42,587 bases of DNA from JAVBNC01 sp031551765 (lineage in GTDB: Bacteria > Desulfobacterota > Desulfovibrionia > Desulfovibrionales > Desulfovibrionaceae). The notes beneath the pieces were generated by a model, which saw only the letters and a program-made list of their open reading frames with translations, ran no database searches and was not told where the DNA came from. A program made the position numbers and the translations under genes. The stretch covers positions 1-42,587 of the forward strand of contig JAVBNC010000110.1 in NCBI GenBank assembly GCA_031551765.1, read 5' to 3'. This document shows, in pieces, positions 24,307-32,289 of this stretch (positions within the stretch are counted from its first letter, which is position 1; each line of letters opens with the position of its first letter).

Positions 24307-25269
24307 TCAGCGCAGCACGCCTTTTTCCCTGAAATACCTTGCCGCGCCCTCATGCAGGGGAACAGGCACGTCCGCCGCCTTTTCCAGGGTCACGGAACGC
24401 GCGGAGGGGTGCACGGCCCGGAAATCTTCCAAGTGGTCGAAAACCGCCGCGGTAATGGCGTACACCAGGTCGTTGGCAAGGCTGGAGCGCACCAGCACCA
24501 TATTGCTGGTGGCGAATGTGCTCACTTCCCGCTCCAGCTGCGGGTAATGGGCCTTGGTGATCCGCATGGGCACGTAATAGGGGTGCTCCTGCAAAAAGCC
24601 CTTCAGGTCTTGTTCCGGAAAGGACAGAATGCGTATTTTGACGGGTCCGGAAAACACTTCCTGCAGGCCCGGGGACGGGAGGCCGGCCTGGACTATGGCC
24701 ATGTCCACGTGGCCGTTGGCCATTTCGCTGACCCCATCGGAAAAGGAAAGAAAGCTGAGCGAAACATCCGAGGCGGAAAGCCCGTAATAGGCCAGCACCT
24801 TCAAAAACAGCAGCCCGGAACTGTTGCCCTGGGGCCCCACGGCGACACGCTTGCCCTTGAGGTCCTTGATGGCCTGGATGGAAGAATTGTCCCGCACGAC
24901 ATACTGCACCGTGCCCGGCGCAAGCCCGCCGAACAACGCCCGCAGGGAGGGGAGTTTTTTGGGGAAAGGCGGCTGCCCGTTATAAGCGAAATAGGCCATG
25001 TCCGTATTGGCCAGGCCCAGTTGCAGTTCCCCCTGATCCATAAGCTGGGGGTTGTCCACCGTGCCCCCTGTGACCTCCACCCGTATGTCCACCGGGCTGT
25101 ATTTCCCGATCAGGTCGGCAAGCCCGACGGCCGTGGGATAGTAACTGCCGCCTAAGGGGGCCGCGCCTAGGGTCAACAGCTCACGCGCCTTTGCCTCGTG
25201 CGCAAAGACCAGCCCGGCAGCCAGCGCCAGGCAGAGCATGCAGCACAGCGGCAAGCGGAATCTTGTCAT
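24307..25269 (-). CDS. TAXI-family TRAP transporter substrate-binding protein
   Basis: 320-residue exported binding protein of the TAXI family. Residues 1-28 are a signal peptide (MTRFRLPLCC start, AKA cleavage site). The mature protein begins with LTLGAAPLGGSYYPTAVGLA, the usual TAXI opening, and contains VTGGTVDNPQLMDQGELQLG and GKRVAVGPQGNSSG. It would bind the substrate in the periplasm and deliver it to the fused permease encoded 76 bases downstream. The stop of the LacI gene is one base before its ATG, so the two are tightly coupled. Typical substrates are glutamate or C4/C5 acids; the one here is unknown. Confidence 0.9.
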   Translation of the reverse strand: MTRFRLPLCCMLCLALAAGLVFAHEAKARELLTLGAAPLGGSYYPTAVGLADLIGKYSPVDIRVEVTGGTVDNPQLMDQGELQLGLANTDMAYFAYNGQPPFPKKLPSLRALFGGLAPGTVQYVVRDNSSIQAIKDLKGKRVAVGPQGNSSGLLFLKVLAYYGLSASDVSLSFLSFSDGVSEMANGHVDMAIVQAGLPSPGLQEVFSGPVKIRILSFPEQDLKGFLQEHPYYVPMRITKAHYPQLEREVSTFATSNMVLVRSSLANDLVYAITAAVFDHLEDFRAVHPSARSVTLEKAADVPVPLHEGAARYFREKGVLR

Positions 25270-25270
25270 A

Positions 25271-26284
25271 TCAGCGCCTCTCGCCCACGCTTTCCCGGCT
25301 GACATAGGAATAGGGCAGGTTGACTATGGTGTCCTGGGTGGTGGCGGGGTCAAAAATCAGCCGGACCCCGGCGGCCCCAAGATCATGAAAAGGTATGCTG
25401 AACGTGGACAGGGCGGGCCTGGTGTATTGCGCCACTGTGACGTCCCCCACGCCCAGCACGGAAATATCTCCGGGCACCTTGCGGCCCATCTCTTCCAGAC
25501 AACGCAGCGCGCCCACGGCAAGAATGTCCGTGGCGGCGAAAAGCGCCGTCACGCTGGGGTGTCGCTCCAGAATTTCACGCGTGGCCGCATGACCGTGTTC
25601 CCAGGAAAAATCCCCCTCGACCTGCGTGCAGGAAGCCCCTTCCGCCTTCGCCTCTTCCGCAAAGCCGGTGACCCGGAGCATGGTGGAAAGGTTGGTCGCT
25701 TCCCCGGCCAGCACGCCGAATTCCTTGTGCCCCTTCTCGGAAAGAATGCGGCAGGCCCCCGCGCCCATGGCCTTGTTATCCACCAGGGCGCAGGGCATGG
25801 CCACCACCTGCGGCGCGCAGCTCACCACCCGGATGCCTTGAGCGGACAGCAGCTCCAGCGATTGCGCCATGCGGGCGCGGAACCCTTCATCTTCCCAGCT
25901 CGCGCCGGCAAGCACTATGCCCGCCACCTGGTGCTGCGCCAGCAAGTGGAGATAATCCAGTTCCAGCTTGGGGTTCCGCTTGGAAGAGCAGACCAGCGGC
26001 ATGAGCCCCCGGCGGGAGGCTTCTTCCGTGGCGCCCTGGGCTATAGCTCCAAAATAACTGTCCCCGATATCGCGGATGATCAGGCCTATGCTCATGGCCT
26101 GCTTGCTGCGTAAGTTCTGGGCCATGCGGTTAGGCCTGTAGCCCAGCGTCTGGATGGCATTTTCCACTCTGGCCCGCAAAGCCTGGGACACGGGGTACCC
26201 CGTGTCGTTCAGGATGCGGGACACGGTGGCGATGCTCGTTCCCGCAAAAACAGCCACATCCTTGATAGAGGTCGGCTTTCCCAT
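25271..26284 (-). CDS. LacI-family transcriptional regulator
   Basis: 337-residue repressor. The N-terminal HTH and hinge helix occupy residues 1-60 (TSIKDVAVFAGTSIATVSRI, then NAIQTLGYRPNRMAQNLR), followed by a periplasmic-binding-protein-like effector domain (SIGLIIRDIGDSYFGAIAQG onward). The start at 26284 is chosen because GGGAG stands seven bases upstream and the HTH begins at residue 5. It is the first gene of the TAXI-TRAP operon, so it probably represses its own operon until the transported compound, or a derivative, is present. The candidate operator is the palindrome at 26319-26333. Confidence 0.9.
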   Translation of the reverse strand: MGKPTSIKDVAVFAGTSIATVSRILNDTGYPVSQALRARVENAIQTLGYRPNRMAQNLRSKQAMSIGLIIRDIGDSYFGAIAQGATEEASRRGLMPLVCSSKRNPKLELDYLHLLAQHQVAGIVLAGASWEDEGFRARMAQSLELLSAQGIRVVSCAPQVVAMPCALVDNKAMGAGACRILSEKGHKEFGVLAGEATNLSTMLRVTGFAEEAKAEGASCTQVEGDFSWEHGHAATREILERHPSVTALFAATDILAVGALRCLEEMGRKVPGDISVLGVGDVTVAQYTRPALSTFSIPFHDLGAAGVRLIFDPATTQDTIVNLPYSYVSRESVGERR

Positions 26285-26310
26285 AAATTGTCTCCCGGCG
26301 CGTGATTGTA

Positions 26311-26360
26311 AAACATATCCGGCAGTATGCCGGGCAGTTTTCATAGCCACTATAGCTAAA
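26311..26360 (-). promoter_or_regulatory. Palindromic operator candidate upstream of the LacI-TAXI-TRAP operon
   Basis: CCGGCA (26319-26324), GTA, TGCCGG (26328-26333) is a perfect 15-base palindrome, flanked by AAAAC and GTTTT further out. A second near-palindrome TAGC..GCTA lies just upstream (26344-26359 region). It stands about 35 to 50 bases before the LacI start, a usual place for autoregulation. It lacks the central CG seen in many LacI sites. Confidence 0.45.
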
Positions 26361-26423
26361 AAAACGATTTTTAGGGAAGGGGCCTCATCTTTTTTTAATA
26401 GAAAACGTAATCTATCCGTCATT

Positions 26424-26465
26424 AAAGAAAAACGGGCAACACGCCGTCTTAACGGCCGCGTTGCC
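26424..26465 (-). terminator. Intrinsic terminator of the seven-gene operon
   Basis: On the minus strand GGCAAC pairs with GTTGCC (26460-26465 with 26435-26440), with CCGT and ACGG pairing inside. A TTTTTCTTT tract follows. It lies 8 bases past the stop of the binding-protein gene (26473), so it ends the operon that begins at 36595. Confidence 0.7.
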
Positions 26466-26472
26466 GCGCCTT

Positions 26473-27465
26473 TTACCGCGTCTCAAAACGCTTGCGCCAG
26501 CCGTCAATGGTGGCCTGGCGTTCCTTGGCGGCCAGGAAAAAATCATAGGCCCCCATCATGTCCGGAATTTTACGGGCGTCCATGCTGCTTATTTCCGGCC
26601 GGGCCGTCACGCAGGCCCGTTCGCCCACAATACGCGCCAAGTCCGGGGAAACGGAAAAATCCAGCAGCTTTCGCGCGGCCGCCAATTTGGAGGTGCCTTT
26701 CACAACGGCGCTGGCTTCCATGTCCAGGGGCACAGGGTTGCCCAGCACGGCCACTTCAAGAGGCGCGCCCTTTTTCATCAAGCTGCGGGCAAAGGCCGCT
26801 TCGGAAAGGCCGATGGCTATTTCGCCCCGGGCCGCCATTTCGGCGGGGTGCGAGCCGGACTGAGTGTACATTTTGACGTTCTTGTCCAGGGCCGCCATGA
26901 AGGCCCAGCCCTTTTCCGCGCCCCAGGCCTGCAGCCAGCCGGAAACGATGGAGTAGGCCGTGCCAGAGGAAACCGGGCTGGACATGACGATATGCCCCTT
27001 GTAGCGCGGGTCCGTCAGGTCGGCCCAGGTTTTGGGCATGGGCAGCCCCAGGCGCTTCAGCTCGTTCTTGTTCACGCAAATGGCCGCGGGGCAGGCGCTC
27101 ATGCCGGCCCAGACCGGCTTGTCCCTTTTGTCGCGCATAAAGGCCGGGGCGGCATCCCCGCCCTTGGGGGCGTAGGAATCCAGCAGCCCTTCCGCGTCCA
27201 GTTGCAGTACGCTGGTGACGTTGAGCCCGAACACCACGTCGGCCTTGGGCGCGTTCTTTTCCGCCAGCAGCCGCGCGGTGATGATACCCGCGGAAGCGCG
27301 CACCCACTTGATGCCTATGTCCGGGTTGGCCTTTTCAAACGCTTTTTTGTACGGGTCCAGCAGTTCCGTTTCCACGGCCGTGTACACGCTGAGTTCGGTT
27401 TTGGCCCAGGCGGAACAGGGCGCGAGAAGCAAAGCAAATAGGACGCAAAACAGAATCTTTTTCAT
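26473..27465 (-). CDS. ABC transporter binding protein, putative 2-aminoethylphosphonate type
   Basis: 330-residue exported binding protein with a signal peptide (1-22, SAWA cleavage). It resembles the family annotated as putative 2-aminoethylphosphonate binding proteins, related to ferric-iron binding proteins. The mature start LSVYTAVETELLDPYKKAFE, then IKWVRASAGIITARLLAE and MYTQSGSHPAEMAARGEIAI, follow that family closely. It would feed the permease (32290) and ATPase (33948) encoded in the same operon, although three unrelated-looking genes separate it from them. It is the last gene before a terminator. The ligand is predicted from family resemblance only; ferric iron or another phosphonate is possible. 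Confidence 0.82.
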   Translation of the reverse strand: MKKILFCVLFALLLAPCSAWAKTELSVYTAVETELLDPYKKAFEKANPDIGIKWVRASAGIITARLLAEKNAPKADVVFGLNVTSVLQLDAEGLLDSYAPKGGDAAPAFMRDKRDKPVWAGMSACPAAICVNKNELKRLGLPMPKTWADLTDPRYKGHIVMSSPVSSGTAYSIVSGWLQAWGAEKGWAFMAALDKNVKMYTQSGSHPAEMAARGEIAIGLSEAAFARSLMKKGAPLEVAVLGNPVPLDMEASAVVKGTSKLAAARKLLDFSVSPDLARIVGERACVTARPEISSMDARKIPDMMGAYDFFLAAKERQATIDGWRKRFETR

Positions 27466-27502
27466 GCGAAACCTCCTCTTCGGAACGTGGCCCTCCCGGC
27501 CT

Positions 27503-27973
27503 TCAATCGAGCTTAAATTCCTTCTTGATGGTCTGGATCAGCAAATCGGCCAGCTTGTCGGACGAAGCGCCTTCCTTGCCCACGTTCAGGGCCACAATGG
27601 TATCCAGCACCCGTTCCCGCAGGTCCGAGCTGCTTATCCCTTCCGTGCGCGGGAAAATGACCAGCTTTTCCCTGGAAACGTGGTTCACGTTGTCGTCCCC
27701 GTGCACCAGCAAATCTATTTTGTGTTTCTCCAGGTAGGCTTCGTCTATCAGCCAGCCGCTGGGGATGACTTCGTCCACGTAGCGGATGCTCTCCAGAATT
27801 TCCTTGCGTTCCTCGTAGGAAAGTTCCGGCATGTAGCCCTTTTTGCCGCGCACTTCCTCGTCCGTGGTCAGGGCCACGATGACCTGGCCCAGTTCCGAGG
27901 CTTTGCGCAACAGGCGGACGTGGCCGTGGTGCAGCAGGGTGGCGGACATGTCCACCAGAATGCGTTTTTTCAT
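27503..27973 (-). CDS. Small cytidylyltransferase, TagD-like and phosphonate-associated type
   Basis: 156-residue nucleotidyltransferase that would form a CDP-alcohol from CTP. The HxGH motif is HHGH (15-18) and the closing motif is RTEGISSS (109-116). SYEERKEILESIRYVDEVIP (52-71) and LLVHGDDNVNHV (88-99) match CTP:glycerol-3-phosphate cytidylyltransferase TagD. The opening VDMSATLLHHGH, however, is unlike TagD's GTFD start and resembles the nucleotidyltransferase domains linked to phosphoenolpyruvate mutases in phosphonate pathways. It lies between the glycerophosphotransferase-like and binding-protein genes. The substrate may be glycerol-3-phosphate, 2-aminoethylphosphonate or a related phospho-alcohol. 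Confidence 0.82.
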   Translation of the reverse strand: MKKRILVDMSATLLHHGHVRLLRKASELGQVIVALTTDEEVRGKKGYMPELSYEERKEILESIRYVDEVIPSGWLIDEAYLEKHKIDLLVHGDDNVNHVSREKLVIFPRTEGISSSDLRERVLDTIVALNVGKEGASSDKLADLLIQTIKKEFKLD

Positions 27974-28008
27974 AGGGTTCCCCAGCGTTCAGGCTCAGTG
28001 GATGGGTT

Positions 28009-29325
28009 TCAGGCTGACGGCCGCAGGGCCGCGTGCAGTTCCAGCAATTGGTCGGCGGCGGCTGCCCCGCCCCGGCCGTGGTTGTACAAGCTCGTGGCGC
28101 GCAAGGCCCGCATGCGCGCGGCAAAAGCTTCGGGCTCCGGCAAATTCGCAATGATTTCCGGCAGGCGGGCCATATCTTCCGGCGGCACGTGCGCGCCCAG
28201 TTCCGGCAGAATGCCGAATTCCCAGGCCGGCCAAGGCAGGTCCGCCGCTTCCAGGCCGCGCAGGTCCGGGTCAAAGCGCACGGTGATCACCGGCTTTTCC
28301 CGCAGCAGCGCGAAATCGAACACGATGCCGGAGAGGTCGGAAATCAGCACGTCCGCCCCGGCCATGGCCGCGAAGCCGCTGGGGGCCTCGTCCCATTGCA
28401 CCAGCCCGTTCCCGGCCAGCGCGTCTTTCAGCCCGCGCAGCAGGTCCGGCTCGGAAACCGCGCTCTGCGGGTGCGGCCGGATGGTCAGACTATAGCCACT
28501 GTCCACCAACGGCCGCAGCAGGTCAAGACCGAAGCGGGAAAGCAGCCCGTTGCGGCCCCAGGTGGGGGCCAGCAGAATGCGCGGCTTGCCGCCGGACGGC
28601 GCGGCTGGCGGCGCGGCCAGGCTGGCAGCGAACTGTTCCGCCAGCACGTCCATGTACAGGCAGCCCGTTTCCAGCAGCAGCTTGGCGTCCGTGCCGCGCA
28701 GCGCCTCCAAATGCCGCAGGGAGCGCATCTGGTGCGCCCCGCTGCACAGCACGCTGTCAAAGTAGTCAAAGGAATACAGCTTGTAAATGGCCATGTCCGT
28801 GGGTGAATGCACCAGGTGCGCGTAGTGCTTCACCCCCGGCGAGCGGCGGATCTGCAGCACGTCCAGCCCCGGCGTGGTCAGGACGCAGATATCGGCCTCC
28901 AGCAGGTTCAGCACGGCAAAGGCCCTGTTGCCCTGCCCTATGCAGCGCGCGCCGATGTGCGGGGATTCAAAGGACAGGCCGGGGTCCTTGGGGTCGGAGG
29001 TCAGGTACAGGGCGCTTTTCCCCCTGCGGTGCAGCTCCTCGATGACCGGCTTGAAAGTATTCCAGTACTGGCCGCCCTCGGAATAAAACACCAGTTCCCG
29101 GCCCGTCTCCTTGGGCAGGTCCCGGCCCGCCAGGCGGTAGCGCAGCGCGCCGGCCTTGTACCACAGGGACTTGAACAGGAAAAACACCGTGCCCGCAATT
29201 CCGAGCAGCGCGGAAACCAGCATGCTGCCCGTGCCGGGGTCCAGGTAGGCGTAAGCGGGTTCCGGCAGGGCCAGAATCAGGACCGCGGCCCAGAACAAGG
29301 CGCGGACGGCCTTATTTTTTCCCAT
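28009..29325 (-). CDS. CDP-glycerol glycerophosphotransferase-like protein
   Basis: 438-residue protein of the CDP-glycerol glycerophosphotransferase family, which polymerises or attaches phospho-alcohol units from a CDP donor. An N-terminal hydrophobic region (8-26 and 35-52) encloses AYLDPGTGS (26-34). The GT-B-like catalytic part has family motifs APTWG (253-257), RPHP (283-286) and SDLSGIVFDF (329-338). The start at 29325 follows AAGGAGG. It overlaps the end of the YidC-like fusion gene by 14 bases, which implies coupled translation. The next gene downstream is the small cytidylyltransferase, the natural source of its CDP donor. Teichoic-acid-type enzymes of this family are unexpected beside Gram-negative Kdo genes, but are known in capsules. 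Confidence 0.83.
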   Translation of the reverse strand: MGKNKAVRALFWAAVLILALPEPAYAYLDPGTGSMLVSALLGIAGTVFFLFKSLWYKAGALRYRLAGRDLPKETGRELVFYSEGGQYWNTFKPVIEELHRRGKSALYLTSDPKDPGLSFESPHIGARCIGQGNRAFAVLNLLEADICVLTTPGLDVLQIRRSPGVKHYAHLVHSPTDMAIYKLYSFDYFDSVLCSGAHQMRSLRHLEALRGTDAKLLLETGCLYMDVLAEQFAASLAAPPAAPSGGKPRILLAPTWGRNGLLSRFGLDLLRPLVDSGYSLTIRPHPQSAVSEPDLLRGLKDALAGNGLVQWDEAPSGFAAMAGADVLISDLSGIVFDFALLREKPVITVRFDPDLRGLEAADLPWPAWEFGILPELGAHVPPEDMARLPEIIANLPEPEAFAARMRALRATSLYNHGRGGAAAADQLLELHAALRPSA

Positions 29326-32278
29326 GGCCGCCCTCCTTGCGCCAGTTTTCCGGGGCGAACATGGTGCCGTTGACCGAGTAGTCCTGGACGTTGAAGCCGT
29401 CGCCACGGTGCCGGTGGAACCCGGCCAGGCCGGAGCTGTGGGTGCGCACGCGCTTGGCCGGATCCAGGGTCAGGGGGTCCGGGTCGCTCAGGCCGGGACA
29501 GGGGCCGTTTTCGCGGCAAATCAGGGCGGGCACGTCCGCGCTGCTCATGGGGCGCGGGTCCGTGGCCAGGGGACCTTTGGCCCGCGCGTTTTTCACCAGC
29601 AGCAGGGCGTGGGGTTTCCAGGGCACGGGGCCGTTGCGCAAATGGTCGAAATCCGCTCCTATTTCCGCGCTGTCCCCGCCGCTGTGGTCGGAAACCAGAA
29701 TGATCTGAGTGTTGTCGTAGACCCCGGCTTCCCGCATCCAGTCGAACCAGCGCCCCAACGCGCGCATGGCGCAACGCTCGTTGTAGTAGTGCTCCAGAAT
29801 GATGCCGTCCCGCTTGGTCTTGGCGTTGCCGTCCACGGGCAGGCAGCTGTCCGGGTCCAGCTGCCAGGGGTAATGGGTGAGTTGGGAGGACATGTATTTG
29901 AAGCTGCCCGGCGCGTTCCCCGTGGCGGAAAGTTCCGGCAAAAGATCCAGCATGGCGTGCGGGCCTTCCGAGCGGTTGACCTTGATGCGCAGGCTGCCCA
30001 TCCACTGCCCGTCACGGTACACGGCGTCGCGCAGCGACCAGGGCGCACCCCGGAAAAAGCCCATGGCCGCCATAAAGGGCACCAGCGTGGGCCGCGAAAC
30101 CGGCGCAAAGCCCTTGCGCTGCCGCCACAGCCCGGTATAGGCCGTGCGCACGGAGCGGCCCGCGACGGTCACATCCTTTGCTTCCGGCAGCACCTTCTCG
30201 AACAAGCTGGTTTTCAGCTCGTCCACTTCGACCAGGGCCACGTCGTAGCCTTTCTGGCTGAAAGCGCGGGGCAGCAGGGCGAAGGCCTTGTGCATTTCCT
30301 CGGCCAGGTCGTCCGGCTTGCGGGCGTTGATGGCCGTGGGCGTGTACTCGTTGCCGCCCATGAGCGCGGCAATGGACAAAAAGGTCACCGCGCCGGGGGC
30401 CATGGTGTCCGGGTACCAGGTAAAACCCTGGAAACGCGCGGCCAGGGCCGGGTCCTCACGCAGCATGGGACCCAGGTGCCCGCCGGTGAACATGTCCAGC
30501 ATGACCACCAGCACGTTGCTGCCCTCGCGGGAAAAGGTGAGCAGCGCCTCGCTGTAGGGGGGCGCCTTGGCCGCCGCTTCCCCCGTGTCCTCGTTTTCCA
30601 CGCTCTTCACGCTTTCCACGGTTTCCACGGGCGCCTGCGTGTGGAATTTCCAGCCCACGACGACCACCAAGGCCAGGGCCAGAACGCCAAAGGCCCCGGC
30701 CAGGCCGGACAGGGCCTTTTTTCGGGCCAGCAGGAACAGCAACAGAGCCGTGCCGCCCATGGCCAGCACATCCACCAGCGCGGACAGGCCCTGAGCCCGG
30801 AGCAGGCGGGTATCCTCCAGCAGGAACTCGTCCATGGGGCCGTAGTCCGCCGGAATGAGCAGCATGTACGCGCAGCAGAGCAGCGCGGCCCAGGCGGCGG
30901 CCACGGCGCAAAGGCTGCGCCCGGACGCCGGGGTCAGGCGGAAAAGCCACCAGGCCAGGGCCAGCAGCAGGAGCCCGCGCAGGGTAAGCCCGGCGACCAG
31001 CGCCGCCGTGGATTCAAAAAAGAACTCCGGGTCGGAGAGATACATCAGCACGGGCGTGTACAGGAAAATAAGCACGGCCAGCGTGACGAACGCGGCGGCA
31101 TACACCGCCCCGGCCTTGCGTTCCGGCAAGGCTTGCGAACAAAAGGCCGCGCAGCGCGCCCACAGGCCGCACAAAGGCCGCTCTGTCATGAGCCAGGAGA
31201 CCAGCAGGCCCGCGTTGACGGCGGTAAAGCGGTAAAAGGCCCATTCCGGGAGCGTGTCCAGGCTTTTGATCTTGCTGAGGCTCCAGGTCAGGAACAGAGC
31301 CAGAACCCCCAGGCTCAGGGCCAGACCCCACGCGCCCCGGACGGCGTCGTCCGCGTGGCGGCGCAAAGCGCGCAGACCGCAGTAAGCGGCCAGGCCCGCG
31401 CAGGGCAGGGCCAGGGTCATCAGCAAGGCGGGCACGCCCGAGGACAACCCCAGACGCCTGCGGCCCAGTTCCCCCGCAACCAGCAGCGCTATGGCCGCAA
31501 CGGCCGCCGTTGGCCGCGCCAGGGGCGGCACCCGGTCCCACAGGCCGGAAAGCCTTGCGGCCAGGCGTTCCACGGGGCTTTGCACGCCGTGGTTCGGCGC
31601 GTCCAGGTACACCCAGCGCACGTAGACCAGGTTCTTGAGCAGGGAGACGAGGTTGTTGCAGGTCCAGTACACCAGCAGCGCCGCCGAGGACGTATAGAGC
31701 AGCACCAAAAACAAGGCCGCGATAATGCCCAACTGCCGCTTTTCCCGCAGGCTGAGGCGTTTCGCGTACACGGCGGCGGAAACCAGGTTGGCGGCGGTCA
31801 TCACAAAGGGCAGCACGTTAACGCGCAAGCCCCCCAGGCCGAGCAACCCGTCCGGCCGGGAAAGGTCCGCCATGCCCATGAAGGCCACACCCTGCAGGTC
31901 CGTGAAGTTGTTCAGCAAATGGAAGGCGGCGAAGAAAAAAGGCACCTGGATGAGAAAACCCACGCTGGTGCGCACGGCCATGATGGGGTGGTAGCCGTGC
32001 TGGCGGTACAGGGTGCGCAGCATCATGTAGCGTTCCCGGCCCGTGAACACGCTTTTGATTTCCGCCAGCTTGGCCGCCATGCGCGCCTGCACGGCGCGTT
32101 CGGCCTCCTGCCAGCATTCCGCCACGTGGTACAGGGGCAGCAGCAGCACGTTCACCGCCAGGCTGAGCAGCACCAGTGACCCGCCCCAGGAACCGCTCCA
32201 GGCGTGAGCCTGGCGCAGCACGGCGCCCATGAAGGATTCCAGAGGAAAGATACAGAGATAATAGAGAAAATCAGCCAT
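29312..32278 (-). CDS. YidC/Oxa1-like domain fused to an alkaline-phosphatase-superfamily (LtaS/sulfatase-like) domain
   Basis: 988-residue membrane protein with three parts. Residues 30-222 are YidC/Oxa1-like (WGGSLVLLSL, LYRQHGYHPIMAVRTSVGFL and LVYWTCNNLVSLLKNLVY match the insertase segments), without the large periplasmic domain. Residues about 255-545 are further membrane segments. Residues about 585-960 are an alkaline-phosphatase-superfamily domain like LtaS or phosphoethanolamine transferases: VVMLDM with Asp595, the nucleophile candidate Thr632 in APGAVTFLS, metal site SDHSGGDS with Asp864 and His865, and His890. The usual groove arginine of YidC is Asn43. It lies 11 bases below the permease gene and overlaps the glycerophosphotransferase-like gene. 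It likely transfers a phospho-group to a surface polymer on the periplasmic side; that is inference. Confidence 0.85.
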   Translation of the reverse strand: MADFLYYLCIFPLESFMGAVLRQAHAWSGSWGGSLVLLSLAVNVLLLPLYHVAECWQEAERAVQARMAAKLAEIKSVFTGRERYMMLRTLYRQHGYHPIMAVRTSVGFLIQVPFFFAAFHLLNNFTDLQGVAFMGMADLSRPDGLLGLGGLRVNVLPFVMTAANLVSAAVYAKRLSLREKRQLGIIAALFLVLLYTSSAALLVYWTCNNLVSLLKNLVYVRWVYLDAPNHGVQSPVERLAARLSGLWDRVPPLARPTAAVAAIALLVAGELGRRRLGLSSGVPALLMTLALPCAGLAAYCGLRALRRHADDAVRGAWGLALSLGVLALFLTWSLSKIKSLDTLPEWAFYRFTAVNAGLLVSWLMTERPLCGLWARCAAFCSQALPERKAGAVYAAAFVTLAVLIFLYTPVLMYLSDPEFFFESTAALVAGLTLRGLLLLALAWWLFRLTPASGRSLCAVAAAWAALLCCAYMLLIPADYGPMDEFLLEDTRLLRAQGLSALVDVLAMGGTALLLFLLARKKALSGLAGAFGVLALALVVVVGWKFHTQAPVETVESVKSVENEDTGEAAAKAPPYSEALLTFSREGSNVLVVMLDMFTGGHLGPMLREDPALAARFQGFTWYPDTMAPGAVTFLSIAALMGGNEYTPTAINARKPDDLAEEMHKAFALLPRAFSQKGYDVALVEVDELKTSLFEKVLPEAKDVTVAGRSVRTAYTGLWRQRKGFAPVSRPTLVPFMAAMGFFRGAPWSLRDAVYRDGQWMGSLRIKVNRSEGPHAMLDLLPELSATGNAPGSFKYMSSQLTHYPWQLDPDSCLPVDGNAKTKRDGIILEHYYNERCAMRALGRWFDWMREAGVYDNTQIILVSDHSGGDSAEIGADFDHLRNGPVPWKPHALLLVKNARAKGPLATDPRPMSSADVPALICRENGPCPGLSDPDPLTLDPAKRVRTHSSGLAGFHRHRGDGFNVQDYSVNGTMFAPENWRKEGGHGKK

Positions 32279-32289
32279 GCCGCAACGCC

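Noticed and set aside
27503..27973. HldE/RfaE-type ADP-heptose synthase domain
   Set aside because: The DDEV-type and TTGISTT patterns fit TagD and phosphonate-linked cytidylyltransferases better, and the neighbouring gene uses CDP donors.
29324..32179. 951-codon rightward open frame opposite the YidC-like fusion gene
   Set aside because: Its translation is low-complexity (rich in Gly, Gln, His, Arg) with no recognisable domain, and it mirrors the fusion gene in an antisense frame.
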